Assembly (NCBI GenBank): GCA_005765155.1
Contig: VCCP01000005.1
Location: 5,022,001-5,086,000 of the forward strand
Source: Zelopaecilomyces penicillatus
Lineage: Eukaryota; Ascomycota; Sordariomycetes; Hypocreales; Pseudodiploosporaceae
DNA: 64,000 nt
Direction: 5' to 3'
Below, piece by piece: positions 1 to 11,798 of the stretch. A program made the position numbers and the translations under genes. Each line of letters opens with the position of its first letter. Positions within the stretch are counted from its first letter, which is position 1. The notes beneath the pieces are model-generated. The model did not search any database and had not been told where the DNA came from. It worked only from the letters and a program-made list of their open reading frames with translations.

Positions 1-2047
1 AATGAGAATGCCGCGGGCGATAGTGTTGCATACCAGTGTTCGTGGTGGCGGCTGATGAAAAAGATGCCGGGGGCATGTTGTGATTCAAGTTTGGCGACGA
101 CGTGTGTGTTCTTCCGAGTCTGGGTCGGTCAGGGCGCTCCCTATATGTGCGAGCCGTTCTATTGCCTCCCGGAGAGGGAATGAGAGGAAGCTGGCCGGAA
201 CCAAGAACGGCAATCGAGTGCGGCACTGTCCCGTTGGCCTGCCCTGGGAGCGACAGTGGCAGATGAGGAGATGATGCGCCAACCAGAGGGAAGTAGCCCT
301 CTCCATTTTCCGAAGGTCGGCCTTCTTCGTTAAAATAGATGGCTGTAGCTGGAGGGTGCGGCACTCTCGGCGAGGCTTTCGGTGTGCGTCGGGGGATATC
401 GATGACAAGAGCTTCACCAACCGCTTGGCCGCCTGGAAAGTAACTGTCAATGGTGTCGCCCATGGGTTCTTCAGGACCCAAAACACGGTCTTTGAGACTG
501 TCTCGAGGACAGATACGAATTGTCAGGTCGGGGGCATCGAATGTCTTGCCAAGCGAATTGGCATACTTTCGCAAAATCATATCGCGCACATCGTCGACAA
601 GGTCATCATTATTGATTATCACAAGCGTGGCAGAGGCGTGTGGCCTCTTCACCCAGATTTTGCGCGTCGACATGTTGACATTGATGATGGAGACGGGACG
701 GCTGTATGAGTCCGGTGTAGGGCAAGAGACTGTGGTATTCTTGGCTGATTCCTTTCTGCTGGCGGCTACGTCTTCGGTGGTAAGAGGGGTATGGAGCACC
801 GAGTCGATAAAGGTGGAATGTCGAGTCGGGATGAGGCTTTGCCGTCGTGGAGGCGGGGGTGGGCGGCGTGAGGTGGAAGAAGGGGTCGATGAAGAAGAGG
901 AAGAGGACGAGGATCCTGACGGGGAGGAGACTGTCACGGAGACGGGGGCGGGAGAAGATGTAGATGCAGGCGGTGACACAGCAACGGACCCCGAAGCAGG
1001 CGAAGCTGGAGATGAGGACAACGGGCTTGTTGATGAGGATGTCAAGACAACGGCGGGAGGTGGCAAAGCCAATGGCTTGGTACGGAGAGCTTTTTCCCGA
1101 CCAGCGCCGGCGCCGTGGTCAGCCTGAGCCTTGTTGTTGGTATTACTGCCGCTGCTGTCGTCGTCGTCGTTGGGATCGTGATTGTCGCCGTGGCCGTTAC
1201 GAGCGTCGATGCGTTGGGGCGTGGCAGAGGGGGGGTCGGATTGTTGCAGAGGGGTGGGATCCTCGTCGATGCTGCACAAATGGGAGAGCGAGAGAGCTGG
1301 AGTTGGCGGGAGTGAAGGCGTTGGCAGTTGCAGATCGTTGCCAGTAGCGGCCTTAGTCAGGCCCTGCCGTGGATGGCAATGCTTGTCTGGGCTATCACTG
1401 CTGCTGCTGCTGTTGTGGTCCAGGTGCTGAAACCGCTGCGGTTGCTGGTGCTGGTGCTGCAATACCCGTGGCTTTAGCGGCTGCGGCCCCTGTCCGAGCG
1501 AGGAGGGTACCGCTAGAGCATCTGTAGTAAGCGACGGGTCGTCTGCAGCACCAGCGATGGCGCCGCCTCGTCCAGATTGCTCTGTGCTGTTGCTGCCTTT
1601 GTCGGTGCTGCGGCCACTTTTGGTGCGTCTGCTGATTCGATGTCGCCCTTGTTGTTTCTGCTGCTGCTGCTGCTGCTGCTGCTTCTCTCCCTGTTTTTGT
1701 TTGGTTTGCTGTCCATCAGCAGGGTTTTTGTTGGTGTTCTTGTTTTTATTGTCAGTCTTGGTTGTCTTGTCACCACCGTCTCCACTAACAACAACACTTG
1801 GGGGAGCCACAACCAACTGCTGGCTGCCACAGGTGTCCAGCGAGGACGGTGTCTGGCTCGCCTCGAGCAGCAGAGACGACGTCGAAAGATGCCCAAAGCT
1901 CTGGCTCGTGGGCAGCGACACCACCCTCTCATCGGCGCCGCTCTGGCTCTGGCTCTGGCTTTTGGTCGACCTGAGCGAGGGCGTTGAGGACTGTCGTCGC
2001 CGTCTCAAAAAGGTGGCCTTGATTCTGGTCGCAAGGTCCGCAGCCAT
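1..2047 (-). CDS. ssk1: Ssk1-type response regulator, N-terminal part (runs off left edge)
   Basis: The reading frame is open without a stop from an ATG at 2047 to the left edge, about 682 codons. Residues 1-480 are low-complexity (Ser, Gln, Pro, Asn; a run of eight Gln codons at 1658-1681). From about 695 downward comes a conserved block beginning STRKIWVKRP, followed by LVDDVRDMILRKYANSLGK and LGPEEPMGDTIDSYFPGGQ, then HSIAVLGSGQLPLIPSPGG. I recognise these from the N-terminal half of fungal Ssk1/Mcs4/RRG-1 regulators, which relay two-component phosphotransfer signals to the Ssk2-type MAPKKK of the osmotic (Hog1) pathway. The receiver domain that would prove it lies beyond position 1, so the assignment rests on the N-terminal block. 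No intron is needed in this part. The N-terminus MADLATRIKATFLRRRR supports the start. Confidence 0.78.
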   Translation of the reverse strand, partial: MAADLATRIKATFLRRRRQSSTPSLRSTKSQSQSQSGADERVVSLPTSQSFGHLSTSSLLLEASQTPSSLDTCGSQQLVVAPPSVVVSGDGGDKTTKTDNKNKNTNKNPADGQQTKQKQGEKQQQQQQQQKQQGRHRISRRTKSGRSTDKGSNSTEQSGRGGAIAGAADDPSLTTDALAVPSSLGQGPQPLKPRVLQHQHQQPQRFQHLDHNSSSSSDSPDKHCHPRQGLTKAATGNDLQLPTPSLPPTPALSLSHLCSIDEDPTPLQQSDPPSATPQRIDARNGHGDNHDPNDDDDSSGSNTNNKAQADHGAGAGREKALRTKPLALPPPAVVLTSSSTSPLSSSPASPASGSVAVSPPASTSSPAPVSVTVSSPSGSSSSSSSSSTPSSTSRRPPPPPRRQSLIPTRHSTFIDSVLHTPLTTEDVAASRKESAKNTTVSCPTPDSYSRPVSIINVNMSTRKIWVKRPHASATLVIINNDDLVDDVRDMILRKYANSLGKTFDAPDLTIRICPRDSLKDRVLGPEEPMGDTIDSYFPGGQAVGEALVIDIPRRTPKASPRVPHPPATAIYFNEEGRPSENGEGYFPLVGASSPHLPLSLPGQANGTVPHSIAVLGSGQLPLIPSPGGNRTARTYRERPDRPRLGRTHTSSPNLNHNMPPASFSSAATTNTGMQHYRPRHSH
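1658..1681 (-). repeat. CAG trinucleotide run encoding polyglutamine in ssk1
   Basis: Eight consecutive CTG triplets on the + strand are in frame as CAG (Gln) codons on the minus strand, inside the disordered N-terminal part of the Ssk1-type protein. Such tracts often vary in length between strains. Confidence 0.9.
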
Positions 2048-4849
2048 GGCTGGGAAAAGGGGAGGGGGGGCGGTTTTCCCCTTCCTGATGGTGGGGAAAG
2101 ATTAATGGTGGGGAGAATGCGAAAATGCGTGTATTTTTATTTGGTTAATGGTGGTGAGGATAGGGAAATGGGGGGGGAGGTGATGATGGGATTTGGGGAT
2201 GCGGAGGCCGTGGGTAATTATCAGAGCTTTGGAAATAGATGCGTATGTAGCCCAACGAGGGTTGTCGTCCCAATCGACCGACGGCGCCCTTGGCCAAGAC
2301 TCACGGCATCTCAGAGGGGAGTAGTAGCAGACAACGTCCTGCCAGCTGGCGTGGCCATCATCACGGAACAAACACGTCGTCGTTTGCTGTTCGTTCCACT
2401 GCGCCGGAGGGGGGTTGTAAGAAGAGGCTGAGGTGTTGTTGTGTTGGTGTCCGGGATGGGAAATTCAAGAATGCGAGCCTCGAGATGGATGGTGATTCAA
2501 AGGAAAGCCAGCCAGCCAGCCGCCCACTAAAGCACACAACCCGTACTAGCTGATAATAACAAGTGCACCTAACCTAACCAAACCAAACCAATACTAAATT
2601 ACTACCTTGCACGGCTATAATATTTGCATCCAGCATGAAACGAAACAAACAGCCTGCAGAGAGTAAGTAATCATTGATTGGTGGTAGCTTCCAGCCCAGC
2701 GGAGGCAATCTGCGCTTCTTTTGCCCCGTCGTTCCCTTGCCGCTCCCGGTCGGGGGGGCTAATTAGTGGACCTGGAGGATCTTGATACAGCACTGTGCAT
2801 GTTTAGGTACTCTAGGGGCGCTATAGAAGGCTGCAATTTATACACCCACTGTACTTGATATGTATGCGCATGCACATGTACGTGCAATCCCTGCCTTTGG
2901 AGGTTGCAGCCACCACCCCCTCGCTTTTGGCAATCAAATGACTATAAATGTGTATAATTACAAATGGATATATCTGTGACGGATCAATAGAGGCTTGAGC
3001 GTGACATGTCCGTTGTCTGTATATTAGCCCACTGTGCACCCCTCACGGACGCCTCCAATGTTCCATGATAATCAGTCAATGTTTGCACTGTAATAGTGCC
3101 AACGCCCAGTGAGACCCAGACCCCGCAGAACAGAGGTCCATGCAAAGAACGGGTGTGGTTGTGCTGCCTGCATCGCCGATCGGAAGGACTAACAGGACTT
3201 GATTGCCCATACTATTGCCTCCACTACTTTAAACCCATCATCCAATACCGGCTACAGATATGCGTTGTTGGTTGGCCACTTTGCATACCCCAATATCACT
3301 TGTAGTTTGCCTCTGCAGTATATACTGCATCCATGAAGTGTGTAGATATCTGGGGTAGTGAACGGTTCACAAGAACCCCGTGAACTTTGTTGTGGGAAGC
3401 TCGCAGCCCTACAGAATATGCAGTTTGTATGTGTTTTCTTGTTTAAATCTTTTCAACTATGTGTTATAATATGCATCCATCCATACATTCATTCGTAATT
3501 CAATGCGTGTGCGCAGCAAGTGGCTTGCTGAACTGCTACCCCTACCTACCTCTGCAAAACCCTTCCCCTTCTGCCGCCGTGATCACATGCCATCACAGCT
3601 GTTCTGGTTCTGGAGTAACACAGCATCTGCATCCCTACATTCCATTACCTATTTTACTTGTCTCCTTTTCTCATATATAATTCAATCGGGGGAAACATTA
3701 CTTTTACTTATACCGTGATTTGCTTGGTCAGACTCTTGCAATCGCTGTGCCAGCACTCCGTAAATGGCCATGTGCAGCATCTATCAACAGCTATTATTAA
3801 CTCCAAAGGCCGCCACATCCCCTCACAGGATAATGCTCAAAATTGCGCTCAAAATACTCGTGACGTGTTCACCAACCTTTGATCACATCGCTTGCCTATA
3901 GGCCAGATCGTTCGGGCCGTGGTTCCTGCTAAACGATGGCCAGGTTTGAGACATATTGTCTGGCTACCCTGGAGGAAAACACCAAGAGCAGAACAGACCC
4001 CGTATTCTAGTTGCCCAGCCTCCCATAGCCACAGGTACTGAGGGATCCTGTGTGTCTTGGCTTCGTGTTCGTTTAATAGTCTCAAGAGTGGATCCTAGTA
4101 TCCGATAGTACAGTTGTAAAAGCGTTCCCAATTACTTGGCCCAAGACGACTTTCTAGCCATGCTGAGCTGTCAAGGTCACAGCCAGGTCTTGAACGACAT
4201 TAAACCACGTGTCCACCAACTCAAGACACCAACGCCTCAAGTTATAGCGATTACAGACTGTAATCAGCGCAAATCACCGAGAGGTATCAAACATCCTTAA
4301 ATCTGACCCCCATACTAACGCTAGTGAGGAGGATTCACGATTTAGATCCAAAGGATGTCAGCTTTCTGTTGGGTCGGCTATATTACCGGACACCTAGCTT
4401 AGCTTCATCAACAGCTCCAAGTTACCACGATTAGTCTCGGCGGGATTCCGTATCGTTACCACCCCATTCTACACTACACTTCACTAAATTGCACATTCAA
4501 TATCTGTGCGCCCTTTTAGAGTTATTACACTCACTCTCCCAAAAGAACGCTTCTTATCTCCCCCAATCATATCAGGCGCCAAAGAGAACGCCTAAAACAA
4601 AGCCGCCGATGCAAGCGCACGGCACTCCCGAGAGGTGGGAGTTTCGAGTCCGATGATCGGGCAAGCCAATCATAAGGATGACTGAATTGATGTGAACAAG
4701 TAGAAATCGACATGATTGTTAGATGAAACATGTTAAAGGAATATGATGATTAAAACGCCAATTGAACTATGACTAGATGCTACATTAATGGTATGGAGTA
4801 CATGTTTGACTGCAATGCAAATTTCCCAATGGATAGGCTTGAATCATCA
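2048..4849. other. Intergenic: ssk1 upstream region and 3' flank of the DUF2985 gene
   Basis: About 2.8 kb with only short unsupported ORFs. The first 150 bases upstream of the ssk1 ATG are strongly purine-rich on the + strand (pyrimidine-rich on the coding strand), as is common for fungal leaders. A CTAACC/AAACC-rich patch lies at 2568-2592. A tRNA-like T-loop at about 4625-4660 does not fold into a tRNA. No gene is recognised. Confidence 0.6.
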
Positions 4850-6388
4850 TTAAACATTGGTGCTCGCCTCAGCCGGGTCGACAATCTTCACCTCTGGCCC
4901 TTCAATCTTCTTGACTTTGCGGCCCTCCCACCATGACATGATGCCCGCCAACATGGCGACACCACACCCCAACCCGATAAACGTGCCTGTAGCCCATCCC
5001 TGATAGTGAAGAGAATTGCCAAATTAGCCATCATGACCATGATAATGTCTTCCCAAAAAAACGGGGGCAGGTAAAAACTTACAGGTCGATCAATACGGTT
5101 ATAATGCCACATAAAGTAGCACAAAACAGCCTGCAACAAGGTATTAAGCACCATCATCCACACCGTAAACCCCAATTTCCACATCGGCGTCGGCGGCGCA
5201 ACCTCTCCCGTAAACGTCGCCTTGGCCGCCTCACCACCATCATCGTCCTGCCGAGCCCAAGCCGGTGGTCGGAACCAAGCTTTATTCTGGACCGCCAGCC
5301 GCTGCATGGAGACTTTATCGGAGAAGTGAGCGGCGCGCACGAACCAGTACAGGTCGCGGAACCGCCAGGGGGCCAGGCCAAAACCTGTGACGCAGAAAAG
5401 GGCGTTGAGGATCTGGCTGTCAATTTCGAGCCAGATCTTGCGTGGGGAGTTGTCATCGTCGGCGCTGGGGTGGTTCATGGCCGGGGCGGCTTTGAGAAGG
5501 AGGAAGAAGAGCATAGCCTAGACAGGGGGAACATTGTCAGTATGGGGATACGGAGGGTAGAAAGGATTATGCATAAATGTGAAACGCATGATATAATACG
5601 TTGAATATTGTTGGGTGACGTAGGAATGGCAATGGCGTTGATGGCAGACAGTGATATGTGAAAAAGACTTACTCCCCATCCCTGTGGATCCTGTTAGCAA
5701 GGCTCTATAGTTTGTAATTCAATATCAAACTTGGACCTGGACTTACCACAATGTTAAGGCAATATATTGTGATGATGAACCCTGAGGGTGTTGTGAAGAA
5801 CTTCCAGAAAGCCTTAAGGCCATGCACAATCGTCGGTCCCCATTTCGCTTTTGGATGCTCTTCGTGATTGTGTTTGTGGAAAAAGTGGTGATGCTTCTTT
5901 TCCTTCTCATCAGCTCCTGCTTTCAGCTCGGACTCGTCTCCAATCGAAGATGGCGCAATCTCTAATGCTGCCGTTGCCGAATCTTTTGGGGTACTCGCAC
6001 GAGGAGAAGAAGCAGAGGCAGCAGCAGCAGCACGAGCAGCCTCGCAACATTCCTCATCTATCTTCTCTGTAACAGAGGCATTGCGCTTGGCCTCGGCCGT
6101 TGTGGCTCGGGGACCAGTCCATGTGTTGGAGCGCACAATGGCCAGGCGACCAGTATCTTCGTGGACGGCAGCGAGGCGCGTGGAGTGGCCCTGGGCGTTG
6201 AAGGATATGTTCTCGCCGCCGGACTGGACGTCGCGCAGCTCGGTGAGGTTCGGCGCGTGGGCGATGGCGGTGCCTGCGGCCTGCCAGATGCCCAGCTGTG
6301 GATTGACGTTCATGACCGTCAGGGACGCGCGGCGGGCGCGGCCGACGATGGTGTTGTCGGCGTCTACCGGCGACGTCGGGGCTGCCAT
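4850..6388 (-). CDS. DUF2985 family integral membrane protein
   Basis: Four exons: 5747-6388, 5673-5681, 5083-5517, 4850-4999; 411 residues. The first about 175 residues are polar (Ala/Ser-rich, then a His/Lys-rich stretch); the rest carries hydrophobic segments, around GFIITIYCLNIV, AMLFFLLL, ILNALFCVTGFGLAPWRF, VWMMVLNTLLQAVLCYFMW and FIGLGCGVAMLAGIM. The WLEIDSQILNALFCVTGFG and WRFRDLYW region is the signature of the fungal DUF2985 family, whose function is unknown to me. The second exon is only 9 nt and supplies Gly-Trp-Gly just before AMLFF. Family members have a Trp-Gly at this place, so the micro-exon is preferred to skipping it. All splice sites are GTAAGT donors with CAG or TAG acceptors and phases agree. 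The gene diverges from the glycosyltransferase at 8472. Confidence 0.85.
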
Positions 6389-8471
6389 CTGTAGGCGATG
6401 TGCTGTGTGCTGTGTGATGTGTGGTGTGGAAGAAGAGAGAGAGAGAGCTTGGTCAAGGTGTTCCCAAGATTGTGGAAGAGCGAGCTGAGTGGTACGACCG
6501 ACGGTGAAACAAAGCCTAAAGCCTGGGAGGATGAGATGGGATGGAACTGGTCACAGCGACGGTGTGCGTTTGGTGGTGCGACTCAAAGGTCGGAATCATC
6601 CACGACTGTGACGTTTAGTTATTGGACAAGAAAAGAAGAGAAAAAAAAACTGAAGAATGAAGGTTACAGAGTAATGTCGACTCAGAAACCCATCATTGAA
6701 ACTTCTTTTCGCCTCTTGTTGACTAGGGGGGTGGGATCTGGGTTGGGATGGGTGCTGACGGACAGGTCAGGTTTAGGCCAAGCCAGGGCCACCGCAGCAC
6801 TCAAAGCGCCAACAAAAGACTAGGTAGGTATGGGCCTTAGGTAGACTAAACAGACTCTGCAGCTCCCACTTAATTAATTAACTACTACGTACTCCTCGTT
6901 GCATCCAGTAATACCTTTCCGCCAACCAGGTTGCGTCGTGCCAAAATGCCGTGACGGGGGACGGGGGGACGGGGAATGAACGGACCGCGCCCGTCCTGTG
7001 TGAGTTTGCTGTTGTTTATTGTTGCAGCAGCACTTGATGTAGTACAGGAATACCTGTAATATCTTGATAAGATCCCTTATTTAGTCGGCATGCGCGGATG
7101 CTGACACACCGATTAGCGAGATGGGGGTCTTGTTTTGAGAAAGGGGTGGGATTTAAACATGGAGAAGAAAACGCCGACCCCTGCGGAAGGGGAAAAAAAT
7201 AGAGTTCCCAAGTTGGTCAGCTTTCCATCTTTATGTTTTCCCGTATTTGGTTTTTACATCAGCCGGCACCGGCGATTTGGCAAGGGTTGAGTTGGGTAGC
7301 ATTGTAGGCACCATACCACTGTAATGTGATCTGGTTGCTGTTTGAAGGGGGGGCTATAGAACTCCCGAACTCCGCCGCCGGGGGTTTTGCTACCGAATGC
7401 AGCCCTAAAAGGCAGAACGTGAACCACTGGTTGATGGGCAAACACACCGCTGGAGGCCACCTGAAGAAGGAATCCAGGACGGGGTTGACGGGACCACCAC
7501 TAAAGGTGCTAGGTAAGGTACGAAGGTACTATAGGACTAAGGCACCATATCTACAGGGCTGTCTGGGGGCCCCAATGAAACCTGCTCCACTGGCCGGAAG
7601 GTTCGGCATTGTGTTGGTGCCACTGACATGTAGCGTGCAGGATAGCATCAATAAGTGTAAACTGTGGCAGAACGGGACGAGCGGATAAATACCAGCAAAC
7701 AAACAAATTGCAATGACTGTACCCATTGTCCGAATATCCAATTTTGTTCTTATTCATCCCGTCACTCTCGGTGATTGTGATTGTGTCATTTTAAAACGTA
7801 TCATCTCACACGATGGCCCGTTGCAACAAACTTCTCGGCCCAGTTCGTCCTCAAACGCCGAGTCCATGACTCGACGCCTGCTACCCTGGGGGGCGCCTTA
7901 GTCATGCGCGCCACAATCTCACATAGCCCACCAAAGAAGCTTAGCGGGCTGGCCCTACCTAGATCATGCATCTGTTTAGCGCTGTGCCGCTAAGTTCCGG
8001 CAAGGCCCAATTGCATTGCTATCTAATAATCTATCCCATGCCAAAGGAAAAAAAAGTGACGATTGGAAGAAACACACCCCCAACTGGTGGCATTCTTTCT
8101 TGAGCACAGAAGCTAAAGGGCAGGGCGGCGCGTGGATCCTCTGGTTTCTTTGTGTCCTTCTATTTCTTCTTTTTCTTCCTCTTCATCATCATCCTAAGCT
8201 TCCCCCCCCCCCACTGATCGTCCCACCCTTATTACATTATACCCCCAATTGTGAAGACCATTTGGCACGCCTAGATAAAGTGGGAGGGACGAAAGGCATC
8301 TCCCAACCTGAACCAGTTACCATCACTGTCATCACTGTTCTTTAGGATACAGACATAGAAAGGGCGACTTGGACACACAAATACCCCCTTTGCATTTCTT
8401 GGACACAAACGCGTGTTGTTTGGGTTGCCGCTCTCCAGAGCTCAGCTTCCAGAATCACCGCAAACACCAAC
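6389..8471. other. Divergent intergenic region, DUF2985 / glycosyltransferase
   Basis: About 2.1 kb between two genes transcribed away from each other, so it should hold both promoters. I see a TTAATTAATTAA palindromic AT patch near 6870 and a long pyrimidine-rich tract (TTCTTC, then a C run) at about 8158-8215, typical of a leader or promoter of the rightward gene. Short ORFs here have no family resemblance. Confidence 0.55.
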
Positions 8472-11306
8472 ATGCCTCTCACTCGCACTCGCTCGCATGC
8501 CCCCGGGCACGTCCTCATTGATGCGCCCAGCCAGAAGGAAGTTTCCACCGGCAGCGTCAGCAGCGACGGCCGCTTCAAGCTTCACTTCCACGACGAGTCA
8601 CAGTCGCTCAACACTTGGTGCCGCCGCATCCAGAGCTCCATCAAGCCGCACGACCTATGCGAACACAGAAACAGACGCAACAATGGCAGCGCTGCTACCT
8701 TGCCCAACGGCCTACCCGCTGACGGCACCGGCCCGCGGCTCAACATTGCCATTCACATTGTGGGTTCTCGTGGCGATGTGCAGCCGTTTATCCCAATCGC
8801 TCAGCTGCTCATGAAGAAACCCTACGGCCATCGTGTGCGTATCTGTACGCACCCGGTGTTCAAGGACTTTATTGAGGCTCAGGGTGTGGAGTTCTTTAGC
8901 ATTGGAGGTGATCCGGAGGCTTTGATGGCGTACATGGTGAAGAACCCGGGGCTGTTGCCTAACAAGGAGAGTGTCAAGGCTGGTGATGTTGGCAAACGGA
9001 GGGCGGAGATGTGGGAGATGATCAATGGCGCTTGGAGGAGCTGCATTGAGGCGGGTAATGGTATGGACGAGCCCGTCAAGGCTGCACATGTGCGTGATGC
9101 TGATGATCTCTTCCTCGCGGATGCCATCATTGCCAATCCGCCATCTATGGCTCACATCCACTGCGCTGAAAAGCTGGGTATTCCTCTGCACATGGTCTTC
9201 ACCATGCCGTGGTCACCTACCGAAACCTTTGCGCATCCTCTGGCCTCGATGAACTACGGCGGCGCAGATGCAAAGACTGCCAACTACCTCTCTTTTATCA
9301 TGATGGAGCTGCTGACCTGGCAAGGGTAAGTGTCACGCTGTCAACTTCAAATTTCAAAACCACTAACTGATTATCTTAGTCTTGGAGATTTGATCAACAA
9401 GTTCCGACGTCAGAAACTCGGCCTCGACCCCATCAGCCCCATGTGGGGGTTCCAGCTGCTCCCCAGACTTCAAGTCCCCTTTACATACCTCTGGTCGCAG
9501 TCTCTGATTCCCAAGCCGGCAGACTGGGGCATGCACGTTGACATTGCCGGCTTCTCCTTCCTACCCCTGGCAAGCTCGTATACGCCGCCGGCGGACATGG
9601 TGGCCTTTCTGGAAAAGGGCCCGCCACCTGTCTACATCGGATTCGGTTCCATCGTCGTTGACGACCCTGAAGCCCTTACTAGGATGATCCTCCAGGCTGT
9701 TAAGCTGGCCGGTGTGCGTGCTATGGTCTCCAAGGGCTGGAGTGGCATGGGTGGAAACGATGATATCCCCGACGACGTCTATCTTGTTGGAAACTGCCCT
9801 CACGACTGGCTCTTCCAGCGCGTGTCTGCCGTCGTTCATCACGGAGGTGCTGGCACAACCGCTGCAGGCATCGCGGCTGGTCGTCCCACTGTCGTTGTTC
9901 CCTTCTTCGGCGACCAGCCGTTCTGGGGCCAGATGGTGGCGCGTTCCGGAGCGGGCCCGGAGCCTGTGGCCTTTAAGCAGCTGACGGCCGAGATACTGGC
10001 GGCTAGCATCACTTTTGCGCTGCGTCCAGAGGTGCAGGTGGCGGCGCAGAAGATGGCTGCCAACATCGCTGCGGAAGACGGTGCGGGTGTTACCGCGGGC
10101 GGCTTCCACGGCCGCCTTGACGTAGAGCAGTTCCGTTGTGCTCTTTGCCCGGACAAGCTGGCAAGCTGGAAGCACAAGAAGACGGGCATCCGACTCAGCG
10201 GGTTTGCCGTGTCGTGCCTCGTTGACAGGGGAATCTGTCAACCCAGTGACTGCAAGCTCATCCAACACAATAGTTGGTACGTCGACGAGGGTGCTGAGCA
10301 TCCCGTCGTCGGAGTCGCTGCCGCTTTCACAGGCCTCATCTCATCTATCGTCACAGCGACGACGGACTACTCACAGGCCCTCAAGCACCGCCCCCCACCT
10401 CGCTCGTCAGAACATGAGATGACCTCACAATCCTTCCCGCAACCTGAAAACCTCGAGGCTGGGCTCGACGAAGGCAACAGTGTCGACTCCCACATGGATG
10501 GACCCAAAAAGCACGAGGGCGGATATCTTGAAAGCGCCCTGGCCGCTAATACCTTCACACCTATGGAGATGGAACTCACTGCCAAGAAACTAGCCAAGAA
10601 ATCGCTCGTCAACGCCGAAGCCGACATCAAAAGACCTCAAAGACAGCCTACCTTCCACGACAAGCGCAAAGCCTCGTGGAAAGCTCACGAGCAAGGCTCC
10701 AACGGCCGCTTCTACTACGTCGCCCGCGCCACGGGCCGGTACGTGTCCGACCTGACGACGGCTGGCCTCAAGGCGCCCGTGGCGTTCTTTTACAACATGG
10801 CCAACGGGTTCCACAACTACCCATCATATGGATTTTGGGGCGTTGAGGTCCGCCGGCGCGACCATATTACCGGGTTTGGTAGCGGTGTGAGAACCGCGGG
10901 AAAAGAGTTTGTGTTTGGGTTTTTGGAGGCGTTTGCAGGGATTCCGATGGAGCCGTATAAGGGTGCGAAGGAAGAAGGAGCCAAGGGGTTTGGAAAGGGG
11001 ATATGGAGAGCCGGAAAGGGCTTCTTTTCCAACATTGGTGCCGGTAAGTGATGATGATCCCCAGGGTGATGAAAACGTTGTGATTTGGAGACCTAAGCTA
11101 ACATGATGATTTTTACAGCCGTCTTTGGTTTATCAGGGTACACACTGAAAGGAATTGAAAAGGAGCTGGCGAAACACCACCTCACCAAGCTTAAAGCAGA
11201 GCTTATCCTTATTAGAATCAGGATGGGCATTGCAGACTTTCGACGGGCGACGCCGCAGGAGAGGGAAGATGTGGTGCTGAAGTGGCAAGCAATCTGTTCA
11301 ACATGA
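8472..11306 (+). CDS. UDP-glycosyltransferase (GT1/GT28, sterol-glucosyltransferase-like)
   Basis: Three exons: 8472-9325, 9380-11043, 11119-11306; 901 residues. The N-terminal acceptor domain begins with IAIHIVGSRGDVQPFIP (about residues 92-108), the GT28-type start. The donor-binding loop reads VHHGGAGTTAAGIAAGRP and continues to PFFGDQPFWG (about residues 437-465), the UDP-sugar signature with His-His-Gly-Gly and Asp-Gln. This is the UDP-glucose:sterol glucosyltransferase (Atg26-like) fold, but no PH or GRAM domain precedes it, so the acceptor is uncertain. After the catalytic part comes a roughly 400-residue extension: a disordered middle and a Gly-rich C-terminus (GFGSGVRTAGKEF, GAKEEGAKGFGKG) resembling VPS13/Atg2-type C-terminal repeats. 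The 54-nt and 75-nt introns have GTAAGT donors and the phases fit. Confidence 0.88.
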
Positions 11307-11798
11307 CACTTTTATTTTATTTTTATTTGTTTATAGGGGTTTTATATTTTGCGGGATTTAAGCAAACAGGGAACTTGTATCATTTTTTTTTTTGTCTAGA
11401 TAGACTGACGACTGAACTTAATTGAAAGACTGACTTGAATCAACGAAGTGTGAGTGTCGGTGCTTGTTGAAGTTCTTATTAATATGAAGGAACACGAAAA
11501 ATATGGGATTTACAGCACTTCACTGTCTATCCACTGTGGATGGCGCTGGATGGCCTCGTTTTAGGCTTAACGTTGTTTAATGGGGCGATTTATTCACTAA
11601 ATGACCTGACAGGGCCCGCTGAGAGCCCTGGCAGCTTGGAATCCTTGACTAACGCTACCTGCAGATGTTTCCAAACCCACGACTCGAAATAGATTTGATC
11701 CTTGTCAACCTGTAATTACTTGGTATCTTTACACTTCCTCACCACGCATAAATCTCCACTCTAGTTTCCAGAAACTCTAGATTTTTTTTGGGAAAATC
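11307..11798. other. Intergenic between two co-directional genes
   Basis: Holds the 3' end of the glycosyltransferase (AT-rich, T11 run at about 11384-11395) and the short promoter of the CCDC97-like gene. No further gene seen. Confidence 0.5.

Noticed and set aside
85..486. 133-codon minus-strand ORF inside ssk1
   Set aside because: It is a shadow in another frame; the open frame running to the left edge encodes the conserved Ssk1 block.
4579..4680. tRNA-like segment with GTTTCGAGTCC
   Set aside because: The T-loop-like motif and a CTCCC/GGGAG hairpin are present, but no acceptor stem, A box or anticodon arm can be drawn on either strand.
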